In this document: one piece after another, positions 41,811 through 51,156 of the stretch | Layout of the letters: each line of letters starts with the position of its first letter | Numbering within the stretch: the first letter of the stretch is position 1 | DNA from: Firmicutes bacterium UBA6806 | GTDB lineage: Bacteria; Bacillota; Clostridia; Peptostreptococcales; Acidaminobacteraceae | Direction of reading: 5' to 3' | DNA length: 64,000 bases | Assembly: GCA_002452745.1 (NCBI GenBank) | Contig: DKFC01000043.1 | Coordinates: 1-64,000, forward strand | Made by a program: the position numbers and the translations under genes | Notes under the pieces: model-generated | The model's input: only the letters and a program-made list of their open reading frames with translations | Told to the model about the DNA's origin: nothing | Database searches by the model: none

Positions 41811-43142
41811 GTGACAAAACCTATAAGTCCGAAACCAATAAAGTCAAAATCTGCAAATTCAAAAGCCCAAACCTCGGGTATCGCCATTCATAAAACCCAA
41901 TTTAAATTATCTGCAAATCAAAAAAATCTCGCTTTTTTTGTCTCGGGAAAGGGGATTTCAGTCTTTGGTTCCTCCATCTATACCTTTGCAGTGAGCCTCT
42001 ATGTCTTAAAAATAAGCGGTTCTGCTCTGAGCTTTGCCGCCAACTTATTTCTCGGAATCGTTCCAATGCTGCTTATCAGTCCATTTGCTGGTGTTTTAGC
42101 CGATCGCATCAACAAAAAAAATCTGATTATTGCAATGGATATCTTAAGTGGTCTGCTCTTTTTGGGACTCTACTACTACATTGGCATGAAGGCGCTCACA
42201 ATTCCAGTGATATATGCCACTACTGCCATTTTAACGGTTTTTTCAACCTTATTCATGATCGCAATTGAAAGTGCCAAACCTGCTCTGGTGACCGAGGCGT
42301 TTCTCTTGAAAATCAATGCCATCAGCAAGGGAATCGACTCTCTTTCTGCAATCCTAGGCCCAATTTTAGGCGGCCTCGCCTATGCACTTTTTGACATGCG
42401 CGCCTTTATTCTATTAAATGCCATCTCTTTTTTGATTTCCGCCATCAGTGAAGTGTTCTTGGATTTCACCGTCACCCCTGAGCAGGGGAAGTCAAAACCC
42501 TCAGGATCGTTCAAAGAGGACTTTGCAGAGGGCATTGACTATTTTAAACACTCTGCTGAAATCAAAGGCCTCACTGGCATCTTTATATTTATCAACTTCT
42601 TTTTGGGATATTCGATTCAGGTGCCATTGCCTTTTATCATCAACGAAGTTTATCATCTTGCACCAAAGTCGTATGGACTGATAAATGCCTTTTTCCCCAT
42701 TGGCATGATTTTGGGTTCTCTTATCATTGAACGATTCTTGGCAAAATATGATTTCAAGTTGATTTTGAGGCAAATGATTTTGGTCATGGCAATTGCTTCT
42801 ATCCTCGTGGGTATGCCACTTCTTGTTTCACTAACCGTTTCAAAATCACTGCTGACTCTTTATTACGCCGTCCTCATGTTCATATTTGGGTTTGCCATCT
42901 CATTTATTGACATTCCCATTGTCTATATCTTTCAAAAGAAAATCCCCGATGAAATTCGAGGGCGTATTTTGAGTTTAGTCTCCAGCGGCGTCAAGATTGT
43001 ATTGCCGATTAGCCTTTTGATATCAGGGGGATTGATTCAAACCATTCCAGTATTTTTCCTCCCTATTTCAGGAGGGATTGGGGCTATTTTGTACACCTAT
43101 TACTTAAGACAGAAATCTAAGCTGGTCTCTAGTCCAGAGTAG
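41811..43142 (+). CDS. MFS efflux transporter (macrolide-efflux-like MFS_3 group)
   Basis: A ~443-residue, 12-TM protein with an unusually long polar N-terminal tail (~25 residues, Lys/Ser/Pro-rich). NLAFFVSGKGISVFGSSIYTFAVSLYVLKISGSALSFA follows, with the cytoplasmic loop FAGVLADRINKKNLIIAMD. This pattern is typical of Firmicute drug or macrolide exporters. I place the start at GTG 41811, with AAGGGGTGA upstream; GTG 41802 would add three residues. The promoter has a MerR-type 19-bp spacer. The 3' end overlaps the convergent MBL-hydrolase gene by 14 bp. The exported compound is unknown. Confidence 0.87.
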   Translation: MTKPISPKPIKSKSANSKAQTSGIAIHKTQFKLSANQKNLAFFVSGKGISVFGSSIYTFAVSLYVLKISGSALSFAANLFLGIVPMLLISPFAGVLADRINKKNLIIAMDILSGLLFLGLYYYIGMKALTIPVIYATTAILTVFSTLFMIAIESAKPALVTEAFLLKINAISKGIDSLSAILGPILGGLAYALFDMRAFILLNAISFLISAISEVFLDFTVTPEQGKSKPSGSFKEDFAEGIDYFKHSAEIKGLTGIFIFINFFLGYSIQVPLPFIINEVYHLAPKSYGLINAFFPIGMILGSLIIERFLAKYDFKLILRQMILVMAIASILVGMPLLVSLTVSKSLLTLYYAVLMFIFGFAISFIDIPIVYIFQKKIPDEIRGRILSLVSSGVKIVLPISLLISGGLIQTIPVFFLPISGGIGAILYTYYLRQKSKLVSSPE

Positions 43143-44022
43143 TCCATTTCAGTTGATTTTCATCTATGCCATAAGTCATCTTGCCCTCGTCGTATAAGTA
43201 GGAGAGATAGGCTTTCACTGAGGTTCCCACCAGCACATACTGATTGATGTCCATATTCAGCTCGTAGTGATCGAAAATCGCTTTTAGAAGCTGTTCAAAG
43301 CTCATCGGCTTACGACAGACGTTTTGAATTAAATTGATGATTTCAAGTGTTTTCTCGAGATTAACCTGAACAAGTTCCGACAGTTCATCTGCTACCTTAC
43401 TATGGGCTGCCACAAACTTTCGACCCTCCAATGTCTTAAGGTGTTCGAATGTCTCGAGATAACGCTTGATGTCATATACAAATGACACGTGATACTTCTC
43501 TATGATATGGGGCCCATTGACAGCATCTCCAATAAACCACACATCATCAGAAGTTTTAATTCCAATCATTCCAATAGTGTGTCCATCCAACCTTGTCCAC
43601 TCTATTCCCTCAATTTTGCCGTTCTCCGCCTCGTAATCCTCTATCGCCTCACAGTTGCTTGCTTTTGCCATTAGAAACTTGTTTCTCAACGGTTTGGGAG
43701 GATAAGCGCCATATAAAAAAGAGGATTCAAGTTCTGGGTACTTTATAAATGCTGTTTCGATTCCCACAGAGAGAATTTTACATCCCGTTTTTTCCGCTAA
43801 ATAGGCATTTCCTCCTATATGATCCGCATGGGAGTGCGTATTGATGATGAGGCTTAAGTTCCAGTTCTCTTCTGCTAATATCTTAAGAATCTTCTTTGCA
43901 GCATCTTTATCATTTCCACTGTCTATCAAGAGAACCTCCGTCTCTGACATCTTATATATTCCCGTTTTTACCGGACTCTCTATATAATAGGTTTTCATTC
44001 CAAGTTCTATCAATTCATACAT
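43129..44022 (-). CDS. MBL-fold metallo-hydrolase
   Basis: The ~297-residue metallo-beta-lactamase-fold enzyme has the HxHxDH motif NTHSHADHIGGNAYL. Further metal ligands are a His in RLDGHTIGMIG with Asp in WFIGDAVNG, and a His in VAAHSKV. A C-terminal helical region (~220-297) may be a winged-helix-like tail. The start is placed at 44022, where GGAGG is 7 nt upstream; the extension to 44064 lacks support. The substrate is not predictable; glyoxalase II-like thioester hydrolysis is one possibility. A 16-bp repeat array lies just upstream. Confidence 0.87.
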   Translation of the reverse strand: MYELIELGMKTYYIESPVKTGIYKMSETEVLLIDSGNDKDAAKKILKILAEENWNLSLIINTHSHADHIGGNAYLAEKTGCKILSVGIETAFIKYPELESSFLYGAYPPKPLRNKFLMAKASNCEAIEDYEAENGKIEGIEWTRLDGHTIGMIGIKTSDDVWFIGDAVNGPHIIEKYHVSFVYDIKRYLETFEHLKTLEGRKFVAAHSKVADELSELVQVNLEKTLEIINLIQNVCRKPMSFEQLLKAIFDHYELNMDINQYVLVGTSVKAYLSYLYDEGKMTYGIDENQLKWTTLD

Positions 44023-44057
44023 GATTTGCCTCCATAATTCGTTTTCACAAGCTACAA

Positions 44058-44153
44058 TTTCCATAAATTCTGGTTTCCATAAATTTAGATTTTCATGATT
44101 TTAAGTTTTCATGGTTTTAAGTTCTCAAGAAATTTAATTTAGGGAAATTTAAT
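44058..44153. repeat. Degenerate 16-bp tandem repeat array
   Basis: Six units in strict 16-bp phase start at 44058, 44074, 44090, 44106, 44122 and 44138. The first two share TTTCCATAAATT. The third and fourth differ at one base (TTTTCATGRTTTTAAG). The last two are degenerate. The array lies 36-131 bp upstream of the MBL-hydrolase start. Confidence 0.75.
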
Positions 44154-44168
44154 TTTCACTATTATATC

Positions 44169-44228
44169 AAAAAAAAGACTGTCCGAGTCAACTCATTTTC
44201 CAATTGAAAAAAGTTGATTCGGACAGTC
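44169..44228 (-). terminator. Terminator of the ABC exporter operon
   Basis: GACTGTCCGAGTCAAC pairs with GTTGATTCGGACAGTC, followed by T8 on the minus strand, ~60 bp after the last ABC gene. Confidence 0.9.
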
Positions 44229-44289
44229 CAACTTCATGTTTAATTGATTCGAAACCTGCGTTCTCTGGGCTTTCTACATCTAATTCATG

Positions 44290-46209
44290 CTATTCTTCAG
44301 AAAACTGACTGTTGTAGAGGTTTGCGTAGAAGCCATTTTGTGTCAATAAAGTCTCATGATTGCCCTGCTCTATAATCGTTCCCTGATTCATAACCAGTAT
44401 CAAATCTGCATCTCTAATGGTTGAAAGCCTATGGGCGATAACAAAGCTGGTTCTGCCATACATGAGGTTGTTCATCGCCTTCTGAATAAGAACCTCTGTT
44501 CTCGTGTCAACGTTGCTTGTGGCCTCGTCAAGTATCAAAATACGCGGATCTGCCAAAATAGCTCTCGCTATTGTCAAAAGCTGTTTCTGACCTTGTGAGA
44601 TATTAGACGCCTCCTCGTTAAGGATGGTATCATATCCATCTGGCAAGGTGGTTATAAAGTGATGGGCATGCGCTAAATCGGCCGCCTTGACTATCTCTTC
44701 TTCGGTTGCATTTTCTCGACCATAGGCGATGTTGTCCCTTATACTGCCCTTAAAGAGCCATGTATCTTGGAGTACCATGCCAAACAAGCCCCTCAAATCA
44801 CCACGTCTCATTTTAGAAATATCAACCCCGTCTATTCGAATGCTTCCGCCGTTGAGCTCATAAAATCTCATGAGCAAGTTAATCATCGTGGTTTTACCAG
44901 CTCCTGTTGGCCCTACAATGGCAATCGTGCTCCCCTCTTCGACGTTGACGCTGATATCCTCCATGAGTATCTGATCTTCGCTATAGCCAAATCTAACATG
45001 GTCAAACGCCACATGTCCTTTAAAGTCACCAATCTCTTGAAACTGAACTTCGTCGGGAACTTCCTCTTCTTCATCCAACACTTCGAAGACTCTCTCTGCT
45101 GATGCTATAGTGGATTGAATGATGTTCGTGATATTTGCAATCTGAACAATCGGCTGTGTAAATTGTCTAATGTATTGTATAAACGCTTGAATATCCCCAA
45201 TTTCTATTTTGTTCTTAGCCACCATTAGGCCACCTACGACGCAAACCAGCACATACCCTAAATTGTTGACAAAATTAAGTGCTGGAAAGACGATTCCCGA
45301 CATAAACTGCGCTTTCCACGCCACATCATAGAGCTCACCGTTAATTTTTACAAATTCGTTAATCGAATCCTCTTCGTGACCAAATGCCTTGACTATCTTA
45401 TGTCCTGTGTACATTTCTTCCACATGTCCATTGAGCGTTCCTAGACTTCTCTGCTGCTCTGAGAAATACTTTTGTGATTTCTTAGCTATAAAAACCGTAA
45501 TCATCATGCTCATGGGAAGTGTCAGCAGAGCTATCAGCGTCATGACTGGACTAATGCTGAGCATCATAACCAGAATGCCCACAACGCTTACGAAAGATGT
45601 GATAAGTTGTGTCAAGCTCTGCTGAAGTGTTGTGGCTATTGTATCCATATCGTTTGTAATCCTGCTCAGCACTTCTCCGTGTGTGTGGCCGTCGAAGTAC
45701 TTTAATGGCAGTTTATCGAGTTTGTCTTTTACGTCTTTTCTCATGGTATACACCGTATTTTGTGCCACGCTTGACATGATAAAAGACATGCCAAAGCTAA
45801 ACAGTGCGCTGATAACATACAGCCCCAACAATAAGAGCAGTATCTTGCCAATGTATTCAAAATCCACTAACGGGACGCTTTCGCTCTTGATCTTTTCAAT
45901 AGTGGAAGCGGGAAGTTTCTGCTGAATTGCATACATCAGTTTAATCTGATGCGTGTACAGTCCCAAAATTCCCTCGCCGAGTTTCGTGGTGGCCTTTCCC
46001 ATGATCTTAGGACCACTTATAGTGAAAACGGTACTCATAATCGCCATAAAAAAGACCATTACGAATCTTGTCCTCTGAGGTTTTAAATACGAAACCAGAC
46101 GTTTTAGAGTTCCCTTAAAATCCTTTGCCTTTTGAGCGGGGACACCCATCATCGGGCCACCGCCCATCCTTGGCCCGCCCTGAGGTCTTCTCTTTTGATT
46201 TTCTGCCAT
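44290..46209 (-). CDS. Heterodimeric ABC exporter, subunit with canonical Walker B
   Basis: The 639-residue half-transporter has six TM helices (~45-360) and an NBD (~395-639). The N-terminal extension is rich in Gly, Met and Pro (RRPQGGPRMGGGPMMGVP). NBD motifs are Walker A GPTGAGKTTMINLL, a degenerate signature ISQGQKQL in place of LSGGQ, and Walker B LILDEATSNVD with the catalytic Glu. This is the complement of its neighbour, which has LSGGQ but no catalytic Glu. Together they form one active and one degenerate ATP site, as in BmrCD/TM287-288 type multidrug exporters. It is the last gene of the MarR operon and overlaps the previous ABC gene by 1 bp. Confidence 0.95.
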   Translation of the reverse strand: MAENQKRRPQGGPRMGGGPMMGVPAQKAKDFKGTLKRLVSYLKPQRTRFVMVFFMAIMSTVFTISGPKIMGKATTKLGEGILGLYTHQIKLMYAIQQKLPASTIEKIKSESVPLVDFEYIGKILLLLLGLYVISALFSFGMSFIMSSVAQNTVYTMRKDVKDKLDKLPLKYFDGHTHGEVLSRITNDMDTIATTLQQSLTQLITSFVSVVGILVMMLSISPVMTLIALLTLPMSMMITVFIAKKSQKYFSEQQRSLGTLNGHVEEMYTGHKIVKAFGHEEDSINEFVKINGELYDVAWKAQFMSGIVFPALNFVNNLGYVLVCVVGGLMVAKNKIEIGDIQAFIQYIRQFTQPIVQIANITNIIQSTIASAERVFEVLDEEEEVPDEVQFQEIGDFKGHVAFDHVRFGYSEDQILMEDISVNVEEGSTIAIVGPTGAGKTTMINLLMRFYELNGGSIRIDGVDISKMRRGDLRGLFGMVLQDTWLFKGSIRDNIAYGRENATEEEIVKAADLAHAHHFITTLPDGYDTILNEEASNISQGQKQLLTIARAILADPRILILDEATSNVDTRTEVLIQKAMNNLMYGRTSFVIAHRLSTIRDADLILVMNQGTIIEQGNHETLLTQNGFYANLYNSQFSEE

Positions 46210-47933
46210 TACATCTCCTCCTCTGATAACTGAGAGGAAACAATTTCTCTGTAAACCTCACTGGTTTTAAGCAGTTCGTAATGCTTGCCAACAGCAGATA
46301 TTTTGCCTTCATCCAAGACGATGATTCTATCAGCATCTTTGACGGTGCTCACACGCTGAGCGACTATGATGACAGTGGCCTCTTTTGTCTCACCCTTTAA
46401 CGCATGGCGCAAACTGGCATCTGTCTTGTAGTCAAGTGCAGAAAAGCTATCGTCAAATATATAAATTTCAGGGTTTCTAACCAGTGCTCTGGCAATTGAG
46501 ACCCGCTGTTTCTGTCCACCCGAGAGGTTTGTACCCCCTTGTGATACAGCAGATTCATAACCGTCTTGCATCTTGGAAATAAAGTCATCCGCCTGAGCAA
46601 TTTTTGCCGCATGGATCACCTCTTTCATGCTCGCATCTTTTTTCCCAAATAAAATGTTTTCTTTTATAGTACCGCTGAAGAGCACCACCGATTGAGGAAC
46701 GAATCCAATTTTGCTTCTCAAATGATGTTGACTCAATTTGGAGATGTCCACACCGTTAACGCGAATCACGCCTTGATTAATATCATAAAATCTAGGAACG
46801 AGGTTGATGAGCGTCGATTTACCTGAACCAGTTCCTCCGATAATGGCAGTCACTTCTCCTGGCCCTGTTTTAAAGCTGATATTTGAAAGTGCTGGCGCTT
46901 CTGCTCCTGGATAGTAAAATGTCACATTGTCAAATTCCAAGTACCCCCGCTGTTCATCTGCTGCAACGGTTTTTTCCGCATCTTTGATTTCAGGTTCTAA
47001 ATCCAAAATTTCGTTGATTCTCACAGCCGATGCCTGTGCTCTCGGTATCATGACAAACATAATCGACACCATGATAATGGAGAACATAATCTGCATGGCG
47101 TATTGAAGAAATGCCATCATATCTCCCAGCTCCATGTTGCCATCTGCGATTCTAATACCTGCAAACCAAATGATGGCAACCGAGGTGAGGTTCATAAAGA
47201 GCATCATCATCGGCTGCATTGCCGCCATGATGCGATTTACTTTGATGGAGGTGTCCACCAAATCCTTATTGGCCTCATCAAATCGTTTGCGTTCCACCCT
47301 TTGTTTGTCAAAAGCCCTGATGACCCGAATTCCAATGAGGTTCTCCCTCACTACTCGGTTCAATGTATCCAGTTTGACCTGCATCACTTTAAAAAGTGGC
47401 ACGACAAATGTTGCCAGTCCGCCTATGGTCAGCGCCATTAACGGCAGAACAATTGCAAGGATCAATGTCAGGTGAGCATCTTTTGAAAGGGCCATGATAA
47501 TCCCCCCGATACACAGGATTGGCGCATAAATCATAAAGCGCATTCCCATGACCAAAAGCGTTTGTATCTGGGTGATGTCGTTTGTAGTTCTGGTAATCAT
47601 GGAAGAGGTTCCCATGATATCAAACTCGTGCAGTGCAAATTGCTCTGCTTTGACAAACACACGCTCTCTGAGATCACGGCTAAATGCAACGGCAACCCTA
47701 GCCGATAGGTAACTTCCCAAAATGGCGCAACTGCTACTTGCAAGAGCCACTAACAGCATATACCCGCCATACTTCCATATATAGCCTGAGTTCCCCTTCA
47801 TCATTCCTTCGTTGACGACATCTGACATGAGCGTCGGCAGATAGAGTTCTGCCATTGCCTGCCCAAATAAGACGAGCAATATCGCAAAAAAAGGGAACAG
47901 ATAGGGTTTAAAAAATCTAAATATTTTTAACAT
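46209..47933 (-). CDS. Heterodimeric ABC exporter, subunit with degenerate Walker B
   Basis: The 574-residue half-transporter has six TM helices (~15-310) and an NBD (~335-574). Walker A is GGTGSGKSTLINLV and the signature LSGGQKQRVSIARAL is intact. The Walker B segment is YIFDDSFSALD, with Asp instead of the catalytic Glu. That is the typical non-catalytic site of heterodimeric exporters. It sits 18 bp after the lipoprotein membrane-fusion gene and abuts the second ABC gene. The substrate is probably a drug or lipid-like molecule; not readable. Confidence 0.95.
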   Translation of the reverse strand: MLKIFRFFKPYLFPFFAILLVLFGQAMAELYLPTLMSDVVNEGMMKGNSGYIWKYGGYMLLVALASSSCAILGSYLSARVAVAFSRDLRERVFVKAEQFALHEFDIMGTSSMITRTTNDITQIQTLLVMGMRFMIYAPILCIGGIIMALSKDAHLTLILAIVLPLMALTIGGLATFVVPLFKVMQVKLDTLNRVVRENLIGIRVIRAFDKQRVERKRFDEANKDLVDTSIKVNRIMAAMQPMMMLFMNLTSVAIIWFAGIRIADGNMELGDMMAFLQYAMQIMFSIIMVSIMFVMIPRAQASAVRINEILDLEPEIKDAEKTVAADEQRGYLEFDNVTFYYPGAEAPALSNISFKTGPGEVTAIIGGTGSGKSTLINLVPRFYDINQGVIRVNGVDISKLSQHHLRSKIGFVPQSVVLFSGTIKENILFGKKDASMKEVIHAAKIAQADDFISKMQDGYESAVSQGGTNLSGGQKQRVSIARALVRNPEIYIFDDSFSALDYKTDASLRHALKGETKEATVIIVAQRVSTVKDADRIIVLDEGKISAVGKHYELLKTSEVYREIVSSQLSEEEM

Positions 47934-47951
47934 GCTTTGCTCCTATTGCCT

Positions 47952-49103
47952 CTAATGGTCAGCAGTGCTCACAGTCATCTGATCTTGAATGATGTGTGTA
48001 TTTGAAATTGCAACTATTTCGCCTGCTTCAAGTCCTGTCAGTATCTCCACAGTATCACTGTTTTTGAGTCCTGAAACAACAGCTCTTTTCTCCGCCTTGC
48101 CTTCATTTATCACATATACGAAGTTCTTTCCCTCTGATGTGACCAGAGCGCTCACTGGAACCACCACATGGGAATTTCCCTTAAATACAATATCCGTTCT
48201 TGCAGATAATCCCGCCAGCAGTAATTTATCATTTACAAGGGTTATTTCTATTGGAAAAATCTTGCCTGTGCTGACTGCCATCGGCCCAATTGAACTGATT
48301 TCGCCCTCCATGACTTCATCTGGATAAATGTCCACCGTCATGGAAACCCTTTGTCCTTCTTTGACATATGGCAGATAAGCCTGTGCAATTGTCCCCTTCA
48401 ATTTAAGCGCTGATAGATCCGCCACCGTCATCAAGGTCATACCCGGAGATACGAGTTCACCAAGTTCCACATCATTGTTGATGACAACCCCCTCCATTGG
48501 ACTTGTAATAACGGCGTTATCTCTTTGCACCACTAGGGTGTTTATGCTGGCCTCAGCCGTTTTGACCGCGGCAATGGCTTGATTTCTAGCGGGGCCATCT
48601 GCATTTTCGAATTGTTTTTTTGAAATCTCATATTTGGATTCAATTTCAGAAAAAGCTGATTCAGACACCGCTCCATTTTCATAGAGATTCTTCGTGTCAT
48701 TATAAGTCTTTTCCACTTGATTTAAAGTTACTTTAAGCGAATTTGCTTGATTTTGAACAGAGGCCAGCGCTGCTTGGGCTGATCCCAAGTTTGCCTTTGC
48801 CTGTTCGATTTGGGCATCTAGGGTTTTGGTATCCAGTTCAATGAGCAGGTCTCCCACATGAACCTCTTCTCCCGATTTAATTGGATTTTTTAGGACGTCT
48901 CCCGATGCCTTGCTGCTGATGCTCACGGTTTCGTTTGGCACTAAGACACCTGTTAGCTTTAAAGATGCCTCCATTGCCTTTTCCTCAGCAACTGCCGTTT
49001 TCACAGCGAGGGGCTTGACGACTTCTGTGCTTCCACATCCAGTAACCATTAGCCCCACTGACAACAATACGGCCAACACGCTTTTTATTTTAGCTCTATT
49101 CAT
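47952..49103 (-). CDS. Lipoprotein membrane-fusion protein (HlyD/RND adaptor type)
   Basis: The 383-residue adaptor has a lipoprotein signal peptide with lipobox VTGC (MNRAKIKSVLAVLLSVGLMVTGC-GSTEV). It then has the split biotinyl-lipoyl domain (GDVLKNPIKSGEEVHVGDLLIELD ... ITSPMEGVVINNDVELGELVSPGMTLMTVADLS), an intervening coiled-coil hairpin (~100-185), and beta-barrel and membrane-proximal domains. In monoderms such adaptors bind the outside of an ABC exporter. It lies between a second, smaller adaptor and two ABC genes, all controlled by MarR. Confidence 0.93.
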   Translation of the reverse strand: MNRAKIKSVLAVLLSVGLMVTGCGSTEVVKPLAVKTAVAEEKAMEASLKLTGVLVPNETVSISSKASGDVLKNPIKSGEEVHVGDLLIELDTKTLDAQIEQAKANLGSAQAALASVQNQANSLKVTLNQVEKTYNDTKNLYENGAVSESAFSEIESKYEISKKQFENADGPARNQAIAAVKTAEASINTLVVQRDNAVITSPMEGVVINNDVELGELVSPGMTLMTVADLSALKLKGTIAQAYLPYVKEGQRVSMTVDIYPDEVMEGEISSIGPMAVSTGKIFPIEITLVNDKLLLAGLSARTDIVFKGNSHVVVPVSALVTSEGKNFVYVINEGKAEKRAVVSGLKNSDTVEILTGLEAGEIVAISNTHIIQDQMTVSTADH

Positions 49104-49114
49104 CTTTTGCCTCC

Positions 49115-49813
49115 CTATTTCACATGTATCTTAACTTTGGTGTTCATTCCGGGCATCAACGGCAGCTGTTCGTCATTGACGATGCTTATTTTCACTGGAA
49201 TGAGCTGTGTTTGCTTTGTAAAATTGCCACTCGTATTCAGCGTTGGAAATGCTGAAAAAACGGATTCAGTCGCTTGTCCGATGCTCTGTACATACCCTGT
49301 AAATTGTTTCTTTCCAAAGGCATCCACAGTGATTTCCACGATTTGCCCCTCTTTGATTTTGAAAATATCAGTCTCTTCTATATTCGCCTTGATGTACATA
49401 TGATCTGTATCAGCGATAACAGCTGCCTCCATCCCAGGTGAGAGAACTTGTCCAGTGACCACTTCTGTCTGAATGACCTTTCCGTTAATCGGTGCTTTTA
49501 TCTCCGCCTTTGAGACGATGGCATCTGCTGAATTGCTCAAGGCAGCGGGATTGATGACATTGCTGCTGAGGAGCATGCTGACATCTTGAACCCCCAAAAT
49601 ATCACCTTCTGAAAGCATATCCCCCTCTTTGACATTCCACTGAGCTATTTTACCTGTAATCTCAGGTGTTATAGAAATCATATCCGCCGTCAATCTCGCA
49701 TCTTCTGTTATAAAAAAATGCGTTGTCGAATAATAAAATTGATAGCCGCCATAAGCACCACCTAGAATTGCAATTATTAACACAACGGTTAAAATCTTTT
49801 TTAATTTCTTCAT
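49115..49813 (-). CDS. Short HlyD-family adaptor protein with N-terminal TM
   Basis: The ~232-residue adaptor has an N-terminal TM anchor (KILTVVLIIAILGGAYGGYQFYY) and a lipoyl-type half-motif (ITGKIAQWNVKEGDMLSEGDILGV). A very short connector replaces the usual coiled coil, and the second half-motif follows (IKAPINGKVIQTEVVTGQVLSPGMEAAVIAD). It is EmrA-like but has lost the helical hairpin. The start is placed at ATG 49813, with AAAGGTGA upstream. Its role beside a full-length lipoprotein adaptor is unclear. Confidence 0.88.
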   Translation of the reverse strand: MKKLKKILTVVLIIAILGGAYGGYQFYYSTTHFFITEDARLTADMISITPEITGKIAQWNVKEGDMLSEGDILGVQDVSMLLSSNVINPAALSNSADAIVSKAEIKAPINGKVIQTEVVTGQVLSPGMEAAVIADTDHMYIKANIEETDIFKIKEGQIVEITVDAFGKKQFTGYVQSIGQATESVFSAFPTLNTSGNFTKQTQLIPVKISIVNDEQLPLMPGMNTKVKIHVK

Positions 49814-49849
49814 ACTCGTCACCTTTTCTTATTTAATGGACTTCTTATA

Positions 49850-50278
49850 TTACTCCGCTTCTTTTTCAAGGAGCAGTTTCAGCTCTCCAAGCAGTTCTGT
49901 CATCCGAAAGAGTTCCTCTTCTGAGTAACCGTTTAGCTTTTCAGCCATAGCTGTCCTAACTTGCTTTTTATAGATATCGAGATAAGTTCGCCCCTTATCC
50001 GTAATCCTCAATAGAATCAGGCGTCTGTCCTCTTCGCTTGATTCTCTGACCACAAGGCCTTCTTCCACGAGTTTATGAGACGCGCCTGTTAAATTTGATT
50101 TGGGTATCTTCATGGAATCACTGTAAAAACTGATTGGCTTGCCGTCGAACTTCCCAATTTTAAAGAGCAGTTCGAGCTGTTGTCTCGGCATATCCGTTAT
50201 ATGATAAACCCTCTTAAATTTTTTGAATATCAATGGCAATACTGAAATTAGGTTTTCAGCACATTGCTCCTGTTTCAT
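49850..50278 (-). CDS. MarR-family repressor of the exporter operon
   Basis: The 142-residue winged-helix regulator includes MPRQQLELLFKIGKFDGKPISFYSDSMKIPKSNLTGASHKLVEEGLVVRESSEEDRRLILLRITDKGRTYLDIY, with the conserved D-R wing. I place the start at ATG 50278, with AGGAGG 6 nt upstream. A longer frame to 50347 would begin close to the -10 region. It is first in a five-gene operon with two adaptors and two ABC subunits. A palindrome at 50368-50380 in the promoter is its probable site. Confidence 0.92.
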   Translation of the reverse strand: MKQEQCAENLISVLPLIFKKFKRVYHITDMPRQQLELLFKIGKFDGKPISFYSDSMKIPKSNLTGASHKLVEEGLVVRESSEEDRRLILLRITDKGRTYLDIYKKQVRTAMAEKLNGYSEEELFRMTELLGELKLLLEKEAE

Positions 50279-50347
50279 CATCGTCCTCCTCTTGACTTTA
50301 ATGTTGAATTTTGTATTCATCTCTTTGGTCAATTGCTTTAAGCACAT

Positions 50348-50384
50348 TTAATAACACGATATAATAGTAACATGATGTTATTAA
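50348..50384 (-). promoter_or_regulatory. MarR operator/promoter of the exporter operon
   Basis: TAACAT-G-ATGTTA (50368-50380) is a 13-bp palindrome next to the -10 TATTAT (50361-50366, minus strand). A wider inverted repeat TTAATAACA / TGTTATTAA (50348-50356, 50376-50384) encloses the -10. Confidence 0.65.
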
Positions 50385-50465
50385 CTATAGCACTCTCTTA
50401 AATTTTCATCAAGTCCTTTTTGCAACATATGAAATCTTTTTAAGATTTAAGCGATTTAACCCCTT

Positions 50466-50546
50466 AAATATAAAATGCCCCAAATCATGTTTTCTCACTG
50501 GCTTTAGCATTTCATCCACAGTGAGTTACAACATAATTTGGGGCAT
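50466..50546 (-). terminator. Terminator of the DUF2798 gene
   Basis: AATGCCCCAAAT pairs with ATTTGGGGCAT across a long loop holding a CACTG/CAGTG stem, then a T-rich tail on the minus strand. Confidence 0.7.
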
Positions 50547-50576
50547 ACCCGAAATAAATTAAAAAACTAAAACCGC

Positions 50577-51029
50577 CTACGCTGGATATATTTTTCCAAA
50601 ACTAAACCTTACAATTGGCCCTACAAAGATGATTTGCAGAGGATATGCCATAATAAAATTCATCGGAATATTAATCAGCCATGCAGCAAAAATAGCTTTT
50701 GTAAAACCGACACCCATGAAAGCGCCAAACAAAGACATGATGATAACCATACCAATGACCATAAATGTCGAGATCGTAACGGCCTTTTTTATCATGGAAT
50801 CATCTCTATTAATAAATTTAAACGCCGTCTTTTTAGCCAATGGGCCCACAATAATCCAGTCTGATATAAAGGCAATTACAAACGCTAGAGGGAATCCCTT
50901 CAAAGTGTTTAAAAGTAAATTCTCTGACGTCCCGTGGATTCTGGCAATGTTGTACAGTGTCATGACGAACACCATTAAACTGCACATCATTAGTGTGAAT
51001 ATAAAACTCTCTTTCTTGTTCTTAGGCAT
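50577..51029 (-). CDS. DUF2798-family membrane protein
   Basis: The 150-residue protein has four TM helices in two similar halves: ESFIFTLMMCSLMVFVMTLYNI ... LAFVIAFISDWIIVGPLAKKTA, and ISTFMVIGMVIIMSLFGAFMGVG ... IMAYPLQIIFVGPIVRF. The repeated VGPxxxxxxF ending marks the DUF2798 duplication. Function is unknown. AAGGGGAG precedes the ATG. An unusual leader, with a strong promoter, a 13-codon ORF and a terminator, lies 75-200 bp upstream. Transcription into this gene may therefore be attenuated. Confidence 0.85.
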   Translation of the reverse strand: MPKNKKESFIFTLMMCSLMVFVMTLYNIARIHGTSENLLLNTLKGFPLAFVIAFISDWIIVGPLAKKTAFKFINRDDSMIKKAVTISTFMVIGMVIIMSLFGAFMGVGFTKAIFAAWLINIPMNFIMAYPLQIIFVGPIVRFSFGKIYPA

Positions 51030-51103
51030 CTTCGCTCCCCTTTTCTATAATTCAATAGGTTGTAAATCACTGCCATCTGAAATCGAAGCACGGGGTTTAC
51101 AAT

Positions 51104-51156
51104 CAAAAAAAAGACAGGTATCTGATTATCACTTTCGTTACAATCAGACGCCTGTC
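51104..51156 (-). terminator. Attenuator-like terminator in the DUF2798 leader
   Basis: On the minus strand GACAGGCGTCTGATT pairs with AATCAGATACCTGTC (one mismatch) and is followed by T8. It stands between a strong promoter and the DUF2798 gene, with only a short leader ORF upstream. Confidence 0.8.
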
